Positions 1 to 8,628 of a stretch of DNA of 64,000 nucleotides are shown piece after piece (within the stretch, counting starts at the first letter, position 1; each line of letters starts with the position of its first letter). Origin of the DNA: CAZEQJ01 sp964514385 (GTDB lineage Bacteria; Bacteroidota; Bacteroidia; Cytophagales; Cyclobacteriaceae); the NCBI GenBank assembly GCA_964514385.1, contig CAZEQJ010000007.1:1-64000 (forward strand), read 5' to 3'. A program made the translations under genes and the position numbers. The notes under the pieces are model-generated. The model worked only from the letters and a program-made list of their open reading frames with translations. It was not told the DNA's origin and ran no database searches.

Positions 1-1
1 A

Positions 2-994
2 GGGATTGATAAAATTGGCAAAGACAATATATCTGACGGAAGTAATTTAATTATAAAACTGGCAGATGAAAACGATGAACGTCCATTGTGGATTTTACTT
101 TGGGGTGGTGGAAATACTCTGGCACAATCTATTTGGCAAGTTCAACAAGAAAGAAGTGAGAGTGAATTAAAGAAATTTTTGCATAAAGTGCCAACTTATG
201 CAATAACAGACCAAGACAGGTCATACAAAGGAGGCACTCCGTACAACATTAGTTCTCACCAATGGATGAGAAGTGAATTTGAAAAAGACTTAATGTTTCT
301 TTGGGATGAGTGTGCATGGAAGTATCAAAATGGCACTGGAAAAAACAATTGGGATGAATATGAACTCCACATACAAAATCATGGAGACCTTGGAAAAGTT
401 TATCCCAAGTACAAATTTGGTGTTGAAGGTGATACCCCTTCATTTCTTTATGTTATGCCAAATGGATTAAACAATCCACTTGTCCCAGGTCAGGTTAGCT
501 GGGGAGGATATTTCGAGTGGGGTATTTGCCCCGATGATTCCACTTTTGCATACACCAACCATAATGGGAAAGCCAATAAAATATGTAATAATTATGAAAA
601 CTATTTCTATTCGGCAACCTTTAATAATTTTGCCTCCCGAATGGATTGGGCAGCAGAAGGTAAAGGGAATCGAAATCCAATAATTGTTCTTAATGAGAAC
701 GAAGGCATTGACATTGTTCACATCAAAAAGAAACAAGGAAAGTCAATTGTGCTTGATGCCTCAAAAACATATGACCCAGAAAATGACCAATTAACTTTTA
801 AATGGTGGATAATGCCAGAAGCAGGCTCTTACAAGGGAAAGGTCACAATTCAAAATGTCAATTCAGATAAAATTACAATCGACATACCATCTGATTCGGC
901 AGGTAAAACAATTCATATTATTTGTGAGGTAACTGACAACGGAGAGCCAACTCTTACAAGTTATCGCCGAATTATTATTTCATCGAAAAACTAA
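2..994 (+). CDS. DUF1593 / Sde182-like nucleoside-hydrolase-like protein, 5' partial
   Basis: The reading frame is open from base 2, so the gene starts outside the window; an internal TTG at 86 is not the real start. The visible part (about 330 residues) contains RPLWILLWGGGNTLAQ, typical of the DUF1593 (Sde182, cellulose-binding-associated) family, whose fold resembles nucleoside hydrolases. The C-terminal part, from about 'NEGIDIVHIKKKQGKSI' with 'DASKTYDPENDQL', looks like an Ig-like/PKD-type beta domain as seen at the end of this family. The family is usually exported and linked to polysaccharide use; the signal peptide would lie outside the window. It is the first gene of the AT-rich + strand block and is followed by an attC-like repeat. 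The biochemical function is not established. Confidence 0.75.
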   Translation, partial: GIDKIGKDNISDGSNLIIKLADENDERPLWILLWGGGNTLAQSIWQVQQERSESELKKFLHKVPTYAITDQDRSYKGGTPYNISSHQWMRSEFEKDLMFLWDECAWKYQNGTGKNNWDEYELHIQNHGDLGKVYPKYKFGVEGDTPSFLYVMPNGLNNPLVPGQVSWGGYFEWGICPDDSTFAYTNHNGKANKICNNYENYFYSATFNNFASRMDWAAEGKGNRNPIIVLNENEGIDIVHIKKKQGKSIVLDASKTYDPENDQLTFKWWIMPEAGSYKGKVTIQNVNSDKITIDIPSDSAGKTIHIICEVTDNGEPTLTSYRRIIISSKN

Positions 995-1170
995 ATATAA
1001 ATGCTATGTAATTAATATTTAGCAAACGCTTCACAGCCACACACATTGCCAAGTCGCTTTAAAAAGGCAACCGCACGACCGAAACTTGTCAATAAGTGTG
1101 TCTGTCCCAATGCACGGCGACCAGGAAAGTAGCAAATTGAAAATAAAAATTACATAAATGAATAAACACC

Positions 1171-1310
1171 AGGCGGTAACAGCAAATATATTTCAGCGGG
1201 GGGATGCGTTTGGCAACCAGCATTCCGTCTCCGTTCCAGCATTTTCAACGGTGGATCAGAACGCGCTCCGAAAACCCCGCCGAAAACATATTTGCAACAC
1301 GTTGGGGGGA
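1171..1310. repeat. attC-like imperfect inverted repeat 1
   Basis: This is the main content of the 360-base gap between the DUF1593 gene and the PIN gene. The left arm (GGTAACAGCAAATATATTTC, 1175-1194, then AGCGGGG) is matched in inverted form by the right arm (CCCCGCCGAAAACATATTTG, 1275-1294, then CAACACGTTGG). The arms flank about 70 bases with no ORF. The outer ends carry AAC on the left (1178-1180) and GTT on the right (1301-1303), the geometry of integron attC sites (R'' ..AAC, R' GTT..). The flanking bases do not match the textbook RYYYAAC/GTTRRRY consensus exactly. I see nothing else in 995-1170. Confidence 0.5.
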
Positions 1311-1355
1311 ATTTGTCCTACTGGTATCTGACCTTTTTATCATGTAACTTTGGGA

Positions 1356-1814
1356 ATGATCAAGTCAGCATATTTAGATACATCGGTTTTCGGAGGATAT
1401 TTTGACGAGGAATTTTCAGAACCAACTGTGAATTTTATTGATCGAATTGTTAACGATAGGATAGAACTAATCGTCTCAGAAGTTTTGACTGCCGAACTTG
1501 AAAATGCACCTCAATATGTCAGGGATTTGCTGAAGATTATTCCTTCAAGTCAAATTCAGACAATTGACGTGACCGTAGAAGCTGAACAGCTTGCAAAAGC
1601 GTATATTTCAGAGAAAGTTGTAGGAAAAACAAGCTATGCAGACTGTCTTCATATAGCCTTAGCAACTTTAAGCAAGACAGACATATTGGTAAGCTGGAAC
1701 TTTAAACATATTGTAAACATTGACAGAATAAGAGGATATAATTCTGTAAACCTCAAAATGGGTTATAAAATGATAGAGATTTATTCACCACTAGAGCTTG
1801 GAACTTATGAGTAA
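1356..1814 (+). CDS. PIN-domain protein, VapC-like toxin
   Basis: A 152-residue protein starting at ATG 1356; an in-frame TTG at 1350 is less likely. It begins 'MIKSAYLDTSVFGGYF', the DTS(V/N) start typical of PIN RNases with the first acidic residue. 'SEVLTAELENAP' supplies a central Glu and 'SYADCLHIALAT' the third acidic cluster (AD..HIA). PIN domains of this type cleave RNA as toxins of VapBC-like modules. The stop overlaps the start of a small downstream gene, which is a plausible antitoxin. The gene sits between attC-like repeats 1 and 2, which fits a mobile cassette. Toxin activity is inferred from the family, not seen. Confidence 0.8.
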   Translation: MIKSAYLDTSVFGGYFDEEFSEPTVNFIDRIVNDRIELIVSEVLTAELENAPQYVRDLLKIIPSSQIQTIDVTVEAEQLAKAYISEKVVGKTSYADCLHIALATLSKTDILVSWNFKHIVNIDRIRGYNSVNLKMGYKMIEIYSPLELGTYE

Positions 1815-1963
1815 GACAAAAGTAAAAACNNNNNNNNNNAGTAGTCAAAAAATTAAGGGCTATTAGAGATAAAATGAATGAGGATATGCAGGATATGAAT
1901 TTTGTTGAATTGAAAGCATATTTAAAGGAAATGAAGGAAAGAACTCCCCGCAACAAGCGCTAA
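1807..1963 (+). CDS. Small putative antitoxin, interrupted by an assembly gap
   Basis: ATG at 1807 overlaps the end of the PIN gene by 8 bases and starts 'MSKTKVKT'. Ten Ns (1830-1839) follow. Reading resumes as 'VVKKLRAIRDKMNEDMQDMN' and runs to TAA at 1961-1963. The two halves are out of frame if the gap is exactly ten bases, so the true gap length differs. The C-terminal half is helical and charged and ends 'RTPRNKR', like the toxin-binding tail of small antitoxins placed next to PIN toxins. The coupling to the PIN gene supports an antitoxin role; no DNA-binding domain can be identified because of the gap. Confidence 0.55.
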
Positions 1964-2079
1964 GACTTCATGGGCTCCAACCACCCCGATAGTGTTGTTC
2001 TTTTTGGAAATCCAGCCGCTAAAAGATATTTTTAATGAAATTTACAAACAAACCCACTAAGCTTAACTTGGCGTTATAC
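1951..2079. repeat. attC-like imperfect inverted repeat 2
   Basis: It begins at the end of the small antitoxin gene (CAACAAGCGCTAAGACTTC, 1951-1969) and ends just before the next gene (CTAAGCTTAACTTGGCGTTA, 2057-2076). The right arm in reverse complement reads AACGCCAAGTTAAGCTTAG and matches the left arm imperfectly (AAG..CTAAG.CTT and a GGG further in). Outer AAC (1952-1954) and GTT (2073-2075) are in the same relation as in repeat 1. The span of about 125 bases is within the usual attC size range. The pairing is weaker than in repeats 1 and 3. Confidence 0.4.
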
Positions 2080-2090
2080 CCAATTTAAAA

Positions 2091-2528
2091 ATGACACCAA
2101 TAACTGAAATTGAATTAGCTAAGTGGATGAAAGAAAACCGCTTCAATTTCAACAGCTATTCAATTAATGGCAATGAGATTTACGAAGTGTTCGGTATAGA
2201 CAAAATTGGTGGTCAATTTATTTGGTACTATACCGAAAGAGGACAAAAGGATAATGTCAAGTTCTTCGACACAGAAAAGGAACTAATTGAGTACGCGTAC
2301 AACCAAATCAAATCTGATATATGGGTTAAAGCTCATTGCATTGGATTTACGACTGATAAAAATGAAGCGATTGAATTGACCAATACACTGAAAGTTTTAA
2401 GTATTGAATTCATGCAGGACGAAATCCCATATTATGGACCTGAAAGACCCGTTTACAGGACATTTGTATTTGGTTGTGATTGGCATAAAGTGTCTAACTT
2501 GAAGGAGAAATATAATAAAGAGAAATAA
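2091..2528 (+). CDS. Hypothetical protein, cassette-like gene
   Basis: A 145-residue, acidic, soluble protein starting MTPITEIELAKWMKE. I do not recognise a family. It has no signal peptide or membrane segment. Aromatic and Gly-rich stretches ('GGQFIWYYTERGQKD', 'YYGPERPVYRTFVFGCDW') suggest a compact beta-rich fold, with Cys residues in 'AHCIGF' and 'FGCDW'. It is flanked directly by attC-like repeats 2 and 3 on the same strand as the other block genes, as expected for an orphan cassette gene. Its start lies 12 bases after the repeat end, so it probably has no promoter of its own. Confidence 0.7.
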   Translation: MTPITEIELAKWMKENRFNFNSYSINGNEIYEVFGIDKIGGQFIWYYTERGQKDNVKFFDTEKELIEYAYNQIKSDIWVKAHCIGFTTDKNEAIELTNTLKVLSIEFMQDEIPYYGPERPVYRTFVFGCDWHKVSNLKEKYNKEK

Positions 2529-2534
2529 AAAACT

Positions 2535-2814
2535 GGCTACAACATGCGCTGCTATGAAAAGCCATAAGTGTTTCAGAACGTTCTCAAACGCAGTTTAGCC
2601 ACCGACAAGCTCTTTTCATGAATATCTATGCCCGCATAGATATTCATTCCTGAAAAATCATTAACTTTAGCTAACATAAGACCTTGCTCCTTTCTTTTTA
2701 GTTTTGTTTGCAAACCCTAATTTAAGAAGTTAGCTGTTAAGGACTTATGCTTTTACACAGGAGCTATACGCAATGCCCTTCGGGACACTGCGCATAGCCA
2801 AAACGTTACCAGCC
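2535..2814. repeat. attC-like imperfect inverted repeat 3 (long)
   Basis: This fills most of the 356-base gap between 2528 and 2885. Left arm: TGGCTACAACATGCGC (2534-2549) followed by CTATGAAAAGCCATAAG. The right arm has the inverted counterparts CTTATGCTTTTACA (2739-2752) and GCGCATAGCC..CGTTACCAGCCA (2791-2815). Outer AAC/GTT are again present (2541-2543 and 2805-2807). The interior contains a separate perfect hairpin at 2618-2647. A 25-base segment (2550-2574) is repeated with a single mismatch at 3429-3453, after the next gene pair, so the two sites are relatives. Confidence 0.5.
2618..2647. repeat. Perfect 14-bp hairpin inside repeat 3
   Basis: ATGAATATCTATGC (2618-2631) and its exact reverse complement GCATAGATATTCAT (2634-2647) are separated by two bases. 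No T-run follows on either strand, so it is not an ordinary intrinsic terminator. It lies in the central (spacer) part of the attC-like repeat, where a folded single strand would carry it as an extra arm. Confidence 0.8.
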
Positions 2815-2884
2815 ATTCCAATAAAAACTCGAACCAAAAACTTGAAATTGGTGTATTATTGGTGTAAATTAACATCAAAAAATT

Positions 2885-3124
2885 ATGCCACGACAAAGTA
2901 TTTCGTTTACAAAGCCCAATGACGAATGGTTAAAAAAACAGGTTGATAGCAATGAGTATTCCAGCAAAAGTGAGTTAATTAACGACTTGATTCGTCAGGC
3001 AAGAAATCAGCAGAAACAAGTCGATTGGATTCGCCTTAAATTAGAATCTGCTGAGATTAGTGGCTTTACCGAAGATCGGAAAAAAGATATCCTTAAGCAA
3101 TCCAAGGATTTATTTAATGGCTAA
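2885..3124 (+). CDS. ParD-like antitoxin
   Basis: A 79-residue protein. The N-terminal part ('MPRQSISFTKPNDEWLKKQV', then 'YSSKSELINDLIRQA') is a ribbon-helix-helix DNA-binding domain of the CopG/ParD type. The charged C-terminal tail would bind and neutralise the toxin. It is the first gene of a two-gene module: its stop overlaps the start of the ParE-like toxin by 8 bases. By analogy with the family it should repress its own operon; I saw no clear operator in the short leader after repeat 3. Confidence 0.85.
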   Translation: MPRQSISFTKPNDEWLKKQVDSNEYSSKSELINDLIRQARNQQKQVDWIRLKLESAEISGFTEDRKKDILKQSKDLFNG

Positions 3125-3407
3125 ATATAAACTCAGTAACGCAGCCAAAGATGATCTTATTCGGATACATCAATATGGAATGCGAAAATTCGGAGAAATA
3201 CAAGCTGATAAATATTTTGAATCTTTTTTCGAACACTTTGAAATTATTGCTGAGAATCCTTTTTCATTTGCCTCAGTAGATTATATCAAGCCTGGTTACA
3301 GACGATGTGTATGTGGGGTGGACAGCATTTTTTACAGAATTGAAAATAATGTTGTTGAAATTATGGCTATCATTGGCAGACAGGATATCAATCAAATTTT
3401 AAAATAA
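3117..3407 (+). CDS. ParE/RelE-superfamily toxin
   Basis: A 96-residue protein, started at ATG 3117 inside the end of the antitoxin gene; an upstream in-frame start at 3060 would overlap the antitoxin deeply and is rejected. It begins 'MAKYKLSNAAKDDLIRIHQY' and ends with 'FYRIENNVVEIMAIIGRQD', the conserved strand pattern of ParE toxins (basic helices, then Y(R)x..VxIxxIxxxQD). Family members poison DNA gyrase; the target here is inferred. The module is followed by a half attC-like site and then by core genes. Confidence 0.87.
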   Translation: MAKYKLSNAAKDDLIRIHQYGMRKFGEIQADKYFESFFEHFEIIAENPFSFASVDYIKPGYRRCVCGVDSIFYRIENNVVEIMAIIGRQDINQILK

Positions 3408-3410
3408 AGA

Positions 3411-3453
3411 ACGGCTGGTAAAAGTATTTGCTATGAAAAGCCATAAGAGTTTC
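3411..3453. repeat. attC-like half site / repeated 25-mer
   Basis: Directly after parE the sequence ACGGCTGGTAAAAGTATT (3411-3428) is followed by a 25-base copy (3429-3453) of 2550-2574, with one base changed. It corresponds to the left arm of repeat 3; no matching right arm is found before the amylase gene, so the site seems truncated. This is the right-hand edge of the cassette-like block. Confidence 0.55.
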
Positions 3454-3580
3454 TGCCAGTTCTAAAAGCCGGATCTGCTCTATATATTTACACAATTTAA
3501 TTCAAATTACTTCTTCATTGTTGAAACTGTTGATTGTGGGTAAGTTTTGGGCAGGGCCCGTGGGTTAGAATCTGCAACAA

Positions 3581-3611
3581 AAAAAAAGCCTGACATCATG
3601 CCAGGCCTTTT
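3581..3611 (-). terminator. Intrinsic terminator of the GH13 operon
   Basis: Stem GCCTG.CAT / ATG.CAGGC (3588-3606), flanked by an A-run on the left and a T-run on the right. Read on the - strand it is a hairpin followed by about eight T, 20 bases after the stop of the GH13 gene at 3630. It can also act on + strand transcripts arriving from the cassette block. Confidence 0.8.
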
Positions 3612-3629
3612 TAGTTGTGGTAACACCCG

Positions 3630-5477
3630 TTAATCCAGATCTATGATCATAGGCGCCATTGCCGGTACTGTCAGGAATCCATCAAACTTCAGGGCCTTTC
3701 CTGTGATGACTTCCTTGCCCGATTCTGTACCCTCTATCATCTCATAAAAACGTGACAGGTCTAATGTGACATCTTCCTTATTTTTACTCAGTACAGTCAT
3801 CACCTTATCGTCATCTGTATAGCGGAAATAGACATAAATTCCATCTTTTGGATTGTAATGCATGATTTTACCATAATGTACCGCCGCTGATGTTTTCCGC
3901 CAGTTTAGCAGCGTCCGGAAATATTCCTGCGTTGCTTTCTGTGCATCGGTAAGTCCATCACCGGTAAAGGCATTAACCTCATCGCCTTCCCATCCTCCGG
4001 GATAATCCGCCCGAATCTCACCGTGATCGCCCGGCGTTTCGTGGGTCATCAATATTTCGGTGCCGTAGTAAAACTGCGGGATGCCACGCATGGTCGTCAT
4101 ATAGGCAATAGCGAGGTTAAACAGGTCAACATTATCATTCACCTGCTTAAGTATACGTGACATGTCATGGTTATCCGGGAAAATGACAAAATCATATGGA
4201 TTGGCGTAAAGGAAATCCATCGCAAGCGCCTCATAGGCTTTTACCCAGCCGCTCCAGTTGCCTACTGGTTCGTTCAATGCATCTACCAGCCTTGCCTGGA
4301 TAGGAAAATCGAGCAAGCTGGGCAGGCACGAGCGATAGCCATCAGGGCTTACCTTACCTTCCTGCCAATAGGCGACAATAGCCGGTTTATCTACATATTC
4401 TTCGCCTACCGTCATCAGCTTTGGATATTCAGCACGCAGGGCACAGGTCCAGTCCGCGATGAAATACCGGTCTGCATAGGGGTAGGTATCCATTCGTATG
4501 CCGTCGATGCCGGCATATTCCACCCACCAGATGGCATTTTGAATCAGGTAGGTGGCAACAAACGGATTACGCTGGTTCATATCCGGCATAGTAGGTACAA
4601 ACCAGCCTTCTTCAAATTCTCTTAAATCTGCTTTGGCGCCATGCGGATCCTGGATGATGGTTTTGCGGTGCGTCGTATTGACATAATTTCCTTCCTCAAG
4701 GTATTCCTCCTGATAGTTGAACCAGTCAGAAGCTGGCAGATCTTTCATCCACCAGTGCTCTGAGCCGCAGTGATTGACGATCATGTCCATGATCACCTTG
4801 ATGCCTCTTTCATGCGCTTTTTCAGAGAGCTGCCGGTACTCTTCATTTGTTCCAAACCGCGGGTCGACCTTGTAAAAATCGGTAGTAGCATAACCGTGGT
4901 AGGATGAATTGGGCATATCGTTTTCCAGTACCGGATTTACCCAGATGGCTGTGAAACCAAGATCTTTCAGGTAGTCCAGGTGGTCTACTATGCCCTGAAT
5001 ATCACCGCCATGTCGTCCGTAATTGTCCTGACGGTTGAGTTTATCGGCCATATCAGGAAATTGATCGTTATCCGGGTTGCCATTGGCAAAGCGGTCGGGC
5101 GTAATAAGGTACAGTACATCTGCCGGTGTGTAGCTATCCCGCATCGCAGAGCCGGACTCACGTTCTTTTAGCTCATAGGTAAATTTTTGTGTCTTCCGGC
5201 CTTTGGTTAACGTCACATCAAAGGTGCCGGCCCCGGCATGCGTAAGGTCAAGGTCAAGGATGAGGTAGTTAGGGTTTTCAAGCGTGGTCACAGATTTCAC
5301 GATAATATTCGGATTGTCAAGTTTCACTGCTGAATGACCGATATCATCGCCATGTAGCATGAGCTGCAGTGCAGGATTAGCCATTCCGGCCCACCAGAAT
5401 GGCGGGTCAATGTGCTTTAGTTCGGATTGTGCCCATAAAGAAGTGGTTGCAAATACAAAAATGATCAGTTGTTTCAT
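3630..5477 (-). CDS. GH13 alpha-glucan hydrolase (neopullulanase/cyclomaltodextrinase type)
   Basis: A 615-residue exported enzyme with a Sec signal peptide (MKQLIIFVFATTSLWAQ). Residues about 20-115 form the N-terminal beta domain of cyclomaltodextrinases. The GH13 barrel follows with all four motifs: VIMDMIVNHCG, GIDGIRMDTYPYAD (nucleophile about D330), TVGEEYVD (acid/base about E359) and FPDNHDMSR. A C-terminal beta domain closes the protein. Length and layout fit periplasmic neopullulanases such as SusA of Bacteroides, which cut maltodextrins into maltose and maltotriose. It lies 2 bases downstream of the secreted GH13 gene, so the two form an operon, and it would process the oligosaccharides released by that enzyme. 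Exact bond specificity cannot be read from the sequence. Confidence 0.92.
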   Translation of the reverse strand: MKQLIIFVFATTSLWAQSELKHIDPPFWWAGMANPALQLMLHGDDIGHSAVKLDNPNIIVKSVTTLENPNYLILDLDLTHAGAGTFDVTLTKGRKTQKFTYELKERESGSAMRDSYTPADVLYLITPDRFANGNPDNDQFPDMADKLNRQDNYGRHGGDIQGIVDHLDYLKDLGFTAIWVNPVLENDMPNSSYHGYATTDFYKVDPRFGTNEEYRQLSEKAHERGIKVIMDMIVNHCGSEHWWMKDLPASDWFNYQEEYLEEGNYVNTTHRKTIIQDPHGAKADLREFEEGWFVPTMPDMNQRNPFVATYLIQNAIWWVEYAGIDGIRMDTYPYADRYFIADWTCALRAEYPKLMTVGEEYVDKPAIVAYWQEGKVSPDGYRSCLPSLLDFPIQARLVDALNEPVGNWSGWVKAYEALAMDFLYANPYDFVIFPDNHDMSRILKQVNDNVDLFNLAIAYMTTMRGIPQFYYGTEILMTHETPGDHGEIRADYPGGWEGDEVNAFTGDGLTDAQKATQEYFRTLLNWRKTSAAVHYGKIMHYNPKDGIYVYFRYTDDDKVMTVLSKNKEDVTLDLSRFYEMIEGTESGKEVITGKALKFDGFLTVPAMAPMIIDLD

Positions 5478-5479
5478 GT

Positions 5480-8348
5480 TTATTTTTTATTGAATTTAAC
5501 AAAATGACGGTTGCCTTTTCGGGTAATGATCTCCATTATATATGATCCGTCACGTAACATTCCGGTTGGTGTCTCAAATACTTTATCACTGAATTTACCG
5601 GCATTTACCTGCTTACCCTGCAGATCATAAATAAAATAATACAGAGGCTCGGAGGTATTGCTGCTGACTTTTATGAAATCTTGTGCCGGATTTGGGTAAA
5701 GGGTAATGTCGCTGTTGCGTCCACCTTCAACACCACTCACCACCTCTTCATAAAAACGATAGTTGGTAAAAAGCCTGAACTCTCCCGGCGCCAATGCAAA
5801 GGTGCGCGGTCCAGGTGCAGTCAGTGTGAAGGATGATTCGTTGAAATAATCGTACCAGCCGCCGCCATGTGGAAAATCAGCCCGTATATTTTTGGCCAGC
5901 ACATCAAAATTGGCGATGACGACAGCACTCATTTGATCTGGCGCTGCCGGATCATCAGCGCCATCAGGGTTTTCGATTATCAATACCTTTGATAGGTCAT
6001 TTCGGGCAGGGAAAACTGCCTCGCCTGTCTGAAAAACAGGGTAGCTTGTTTTAAGATGTATCAACTCGGATACGATGTGGCGGAGTTGAGACCTTGCGGG
6101 GTCATTGTAATAGTCAAGTCCTTCATTGGCCCATGGGTTTGGCTTCTGTCCTGTACGTCCGTTGTCATTGATACTGATATCATAACCCATTTCTCCAAAC
6201 TGCCATATCATCTTAGGTCCGGGTACCAGCAGCATCATTGCGAAGGCAGCTTCCATTCGCGCCAGCGCATTTTCCAGATTTTTAATATCATAGTCGCCTG
6301 AGCTGTTTCCAAACTCCAGTGCTTCATACATCTGACGTTCTTCGTCATGGCTTTCCATGTATCCGACGACGTGGGGATCATTCCATCCCCTCGTGCCGTG
6401 ATATATCCAGTCGATATTAGAATTAGAGGCAAAGCCAAGCATGTTTTGCTTATAGGCACCATGTAGATTACCCCATGACATCATACCGTAGTTACCAAGC
6501 TCCCTTTCTTCGGTATTGTCAGCAAAATGTTCCAGAATAAAATAGACCCCGGGATCAAAAGCCCATAGTTTATCAGCCATACGCTTAAGTAAGGCAACCC
6601 GGCCTGCATCATAAGAGCTCCATGCCCCGACATCGCCTCCGTAATTGGTCTGTGTGAATCCCTTGGAAAGGTCAAAGCGATATCCGTCAAAACGGTATTC
6701 TGCCACCCAGTACCGGTTTACACTGTCGGCCCATTCCTGCGTATAGGCGCTTTCGTGGTTCATGTCAAAAAATACATTAAAGGGGTGGGTGGGCTGACGG
6801 TTGAAATATACATTATCTTCCGTTGGAGCACCGTCGTAGTCCATCAATACATATGGCATGGGCTGGTCCTGATGGTTGATCACCATATCCAGGATCATTG
6901 CCATGCCCAGGCCGTGAGCAGCATCGATAAAGTCTTTGAGGTCATTTTTTGGCCCATATGCTTTATCTACCGCAAACATAAAGGTAGGATTGTAGCCCCA
7001 GGAGTCGTTTCCGTTAAATTCAGTGACGGGCATAAGTTGTATGGCGTTTATGCCGAGACTCTTGAGATAGGATAGCGTGTCGATCAGGTGTTGGTATGAC
7101 TCCTGCCCGTTATCAAAAAAATCACGGATCAGCAATTCATATACTACAAGTTCAGCGGGATCAGGGCGTTCAAAATCATTGACCTGCCAGTCATATGATT
7201 GCTGACCTGTTTGGAATACCGATACGACATTTGAGTAGGGTAAAGCCCGTTCTGCTCCTTCGGGAAATGGCTTCAGGTTGGGATAAATCGTTTCCGGAAT
7301 AAATACATCGAGCGGATCAAGTACTTTATCGGCATAGGGATCGGCTATATAAATGCTTCCGTCCACCACATACTGAAAAGCATATTCCTGTTCTGCCGTG
7401 AGGTCGGAAATCGTAATCCAGAAAAGTTCTCCATCGCGGCTCAACTGGTAATCAGGGCTCACCGTCCAGTCATTGAAGTCACCGATCACATGCACGGAGG
7501 ACTTGTTGGGAGCCAGCAGACATAAAGTGACTTTGGTGTCATCCTGATCGTCATAATTGATGCCCTTGACAATGCCTGCAGGCAATGGTGCTTCCCGACT
7601 TGCTGTGATAATGTTGTATGAAAAGGTAAGGTCTACCGTATCTTCAGCTCCCTGTGCTTTTATCAGTACGTCGTATTTACCTGCTTCAGCTCCGGTGTAC
7701 AGCTTATAGCTGTAGGATGAGACAGCGGTCGATGCTGCTTCCGGCACTTCATTTTCGTTGACAAAAAGGGCGTTCCTATCTAAAAATTCCATTGTATTTT
7801 TNNNNNNNNNNGGCATTTCTGGAGGATATCGCGGCGATCTGAATGCTGTCAGGGGCAGTAAATACGAGGCTGGCAGTGGTCGGGCTTTGGAGGCTTGCGG
7901 AGAATGAGCCATCATCAAGGGCCACCAGAATATCTGCATTTCCTTCACCTTTGCCTTCCCTGCCTGCATCAGCACTGCGAAATACGAAAGTAAGGTGAGT
8001 GGGGGTCTCCCCATCCGGAATGTTGTAATACTCTTTTATTGAAGGCCGGATGGTAAACTGATAGCGGTCTTCCCCAATACGATCGAGTTTGGTTTCGGGT
8101 GTATTTTCGCCCCAATCCGTTTTTACATATTTCCAATCTGTTTCATTTGTACTCTGATCAGTAAGCACGCCGGTATGCGCATATACATCACCGGTGAAGC
8201 CTTCAAGACCCCGGTTGCCTTTACTGGCATCAAATATTACGACGACAGAATCCTGAGGGAGCGGGAAGGCGGGTTCAGTAGTTACCACCTGGGCATGCAA
8301 ACTCAAAGAGGCCATCAGGCCTGTAATGTAGAAGTAGATGTTGTTCAT
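5480..8348 (-). CDS. Secreted multidomain GH13 alpha-amylase with T9SS sorting domain (contains assembly gap)
   Basis: The gene starts at 8348 with a signal peptide (MNNIYFYITGLMASLSLHAQ) and runs to 5480. Ten Ns (7802-7811) break the frame, so the two halves only appear as separate reading frames; I treat them as one gene of about 955 residues. Order: N-terminal beta-sandwich starch-binding-like region, CBM48/E-set domain ('VHVIGDFNDW'), GH13 barrel (MILDMVINHQ, YRFDGYRFDLSKG, YFILEHFAD, GYMESHDEER), C-terminal beta domain, and a type A type IX secretion sorting domain ('ITLYPNPAQDFIKVSSN' to 'NRHFVKFNKK'). It should attack starch or glycogen at the cell surface or outside. It is divergent from the phosphorylase operon across a 280-base regulatory region. 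Confidence 0.9.
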
Positions 8349-8628
8349 TGTGACTGGTAATTATTATCGATAACGCAAAATCAGGGGCTAAGAATTCAAT
8401 ACTGATATAAATCAGACCCAAATCAACCAGCTGATTTCGTAAATTTTTAATATTTATCCAAAAAGTGGAAAAAATATTCCATTATTTTGTGTCAAACACG
8501 AATCACAGATTATCCATTTTGAACACTACTATTTTTAAAAGGGGATACCTGTTTATAATGCTGATCATCCCGTTGTTGATGGAAGATGCAAGCATGGAGT
8601 TAATTTGCCTGTCCGAAACCAGATTACA

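Noticed and set aside
3060..3116. ParE start inside parD at 3060
   Set aside because: Would overlap the antitoxin by 65 bases and add residues not found in ParE; ATG 3117 is standard.
2550..3453. Repeated 25-mer as a CRISPR array
   Set aside because: Only two copies, far apart with genes between, and no regular spacers or cas genes.
5480..8348. Two separate genes or a frameshifted amylase pseudogene
   Set aside because: The break coincides with the N run at 7802-7811; the domains on each side make one normal secreted GH13 protein.
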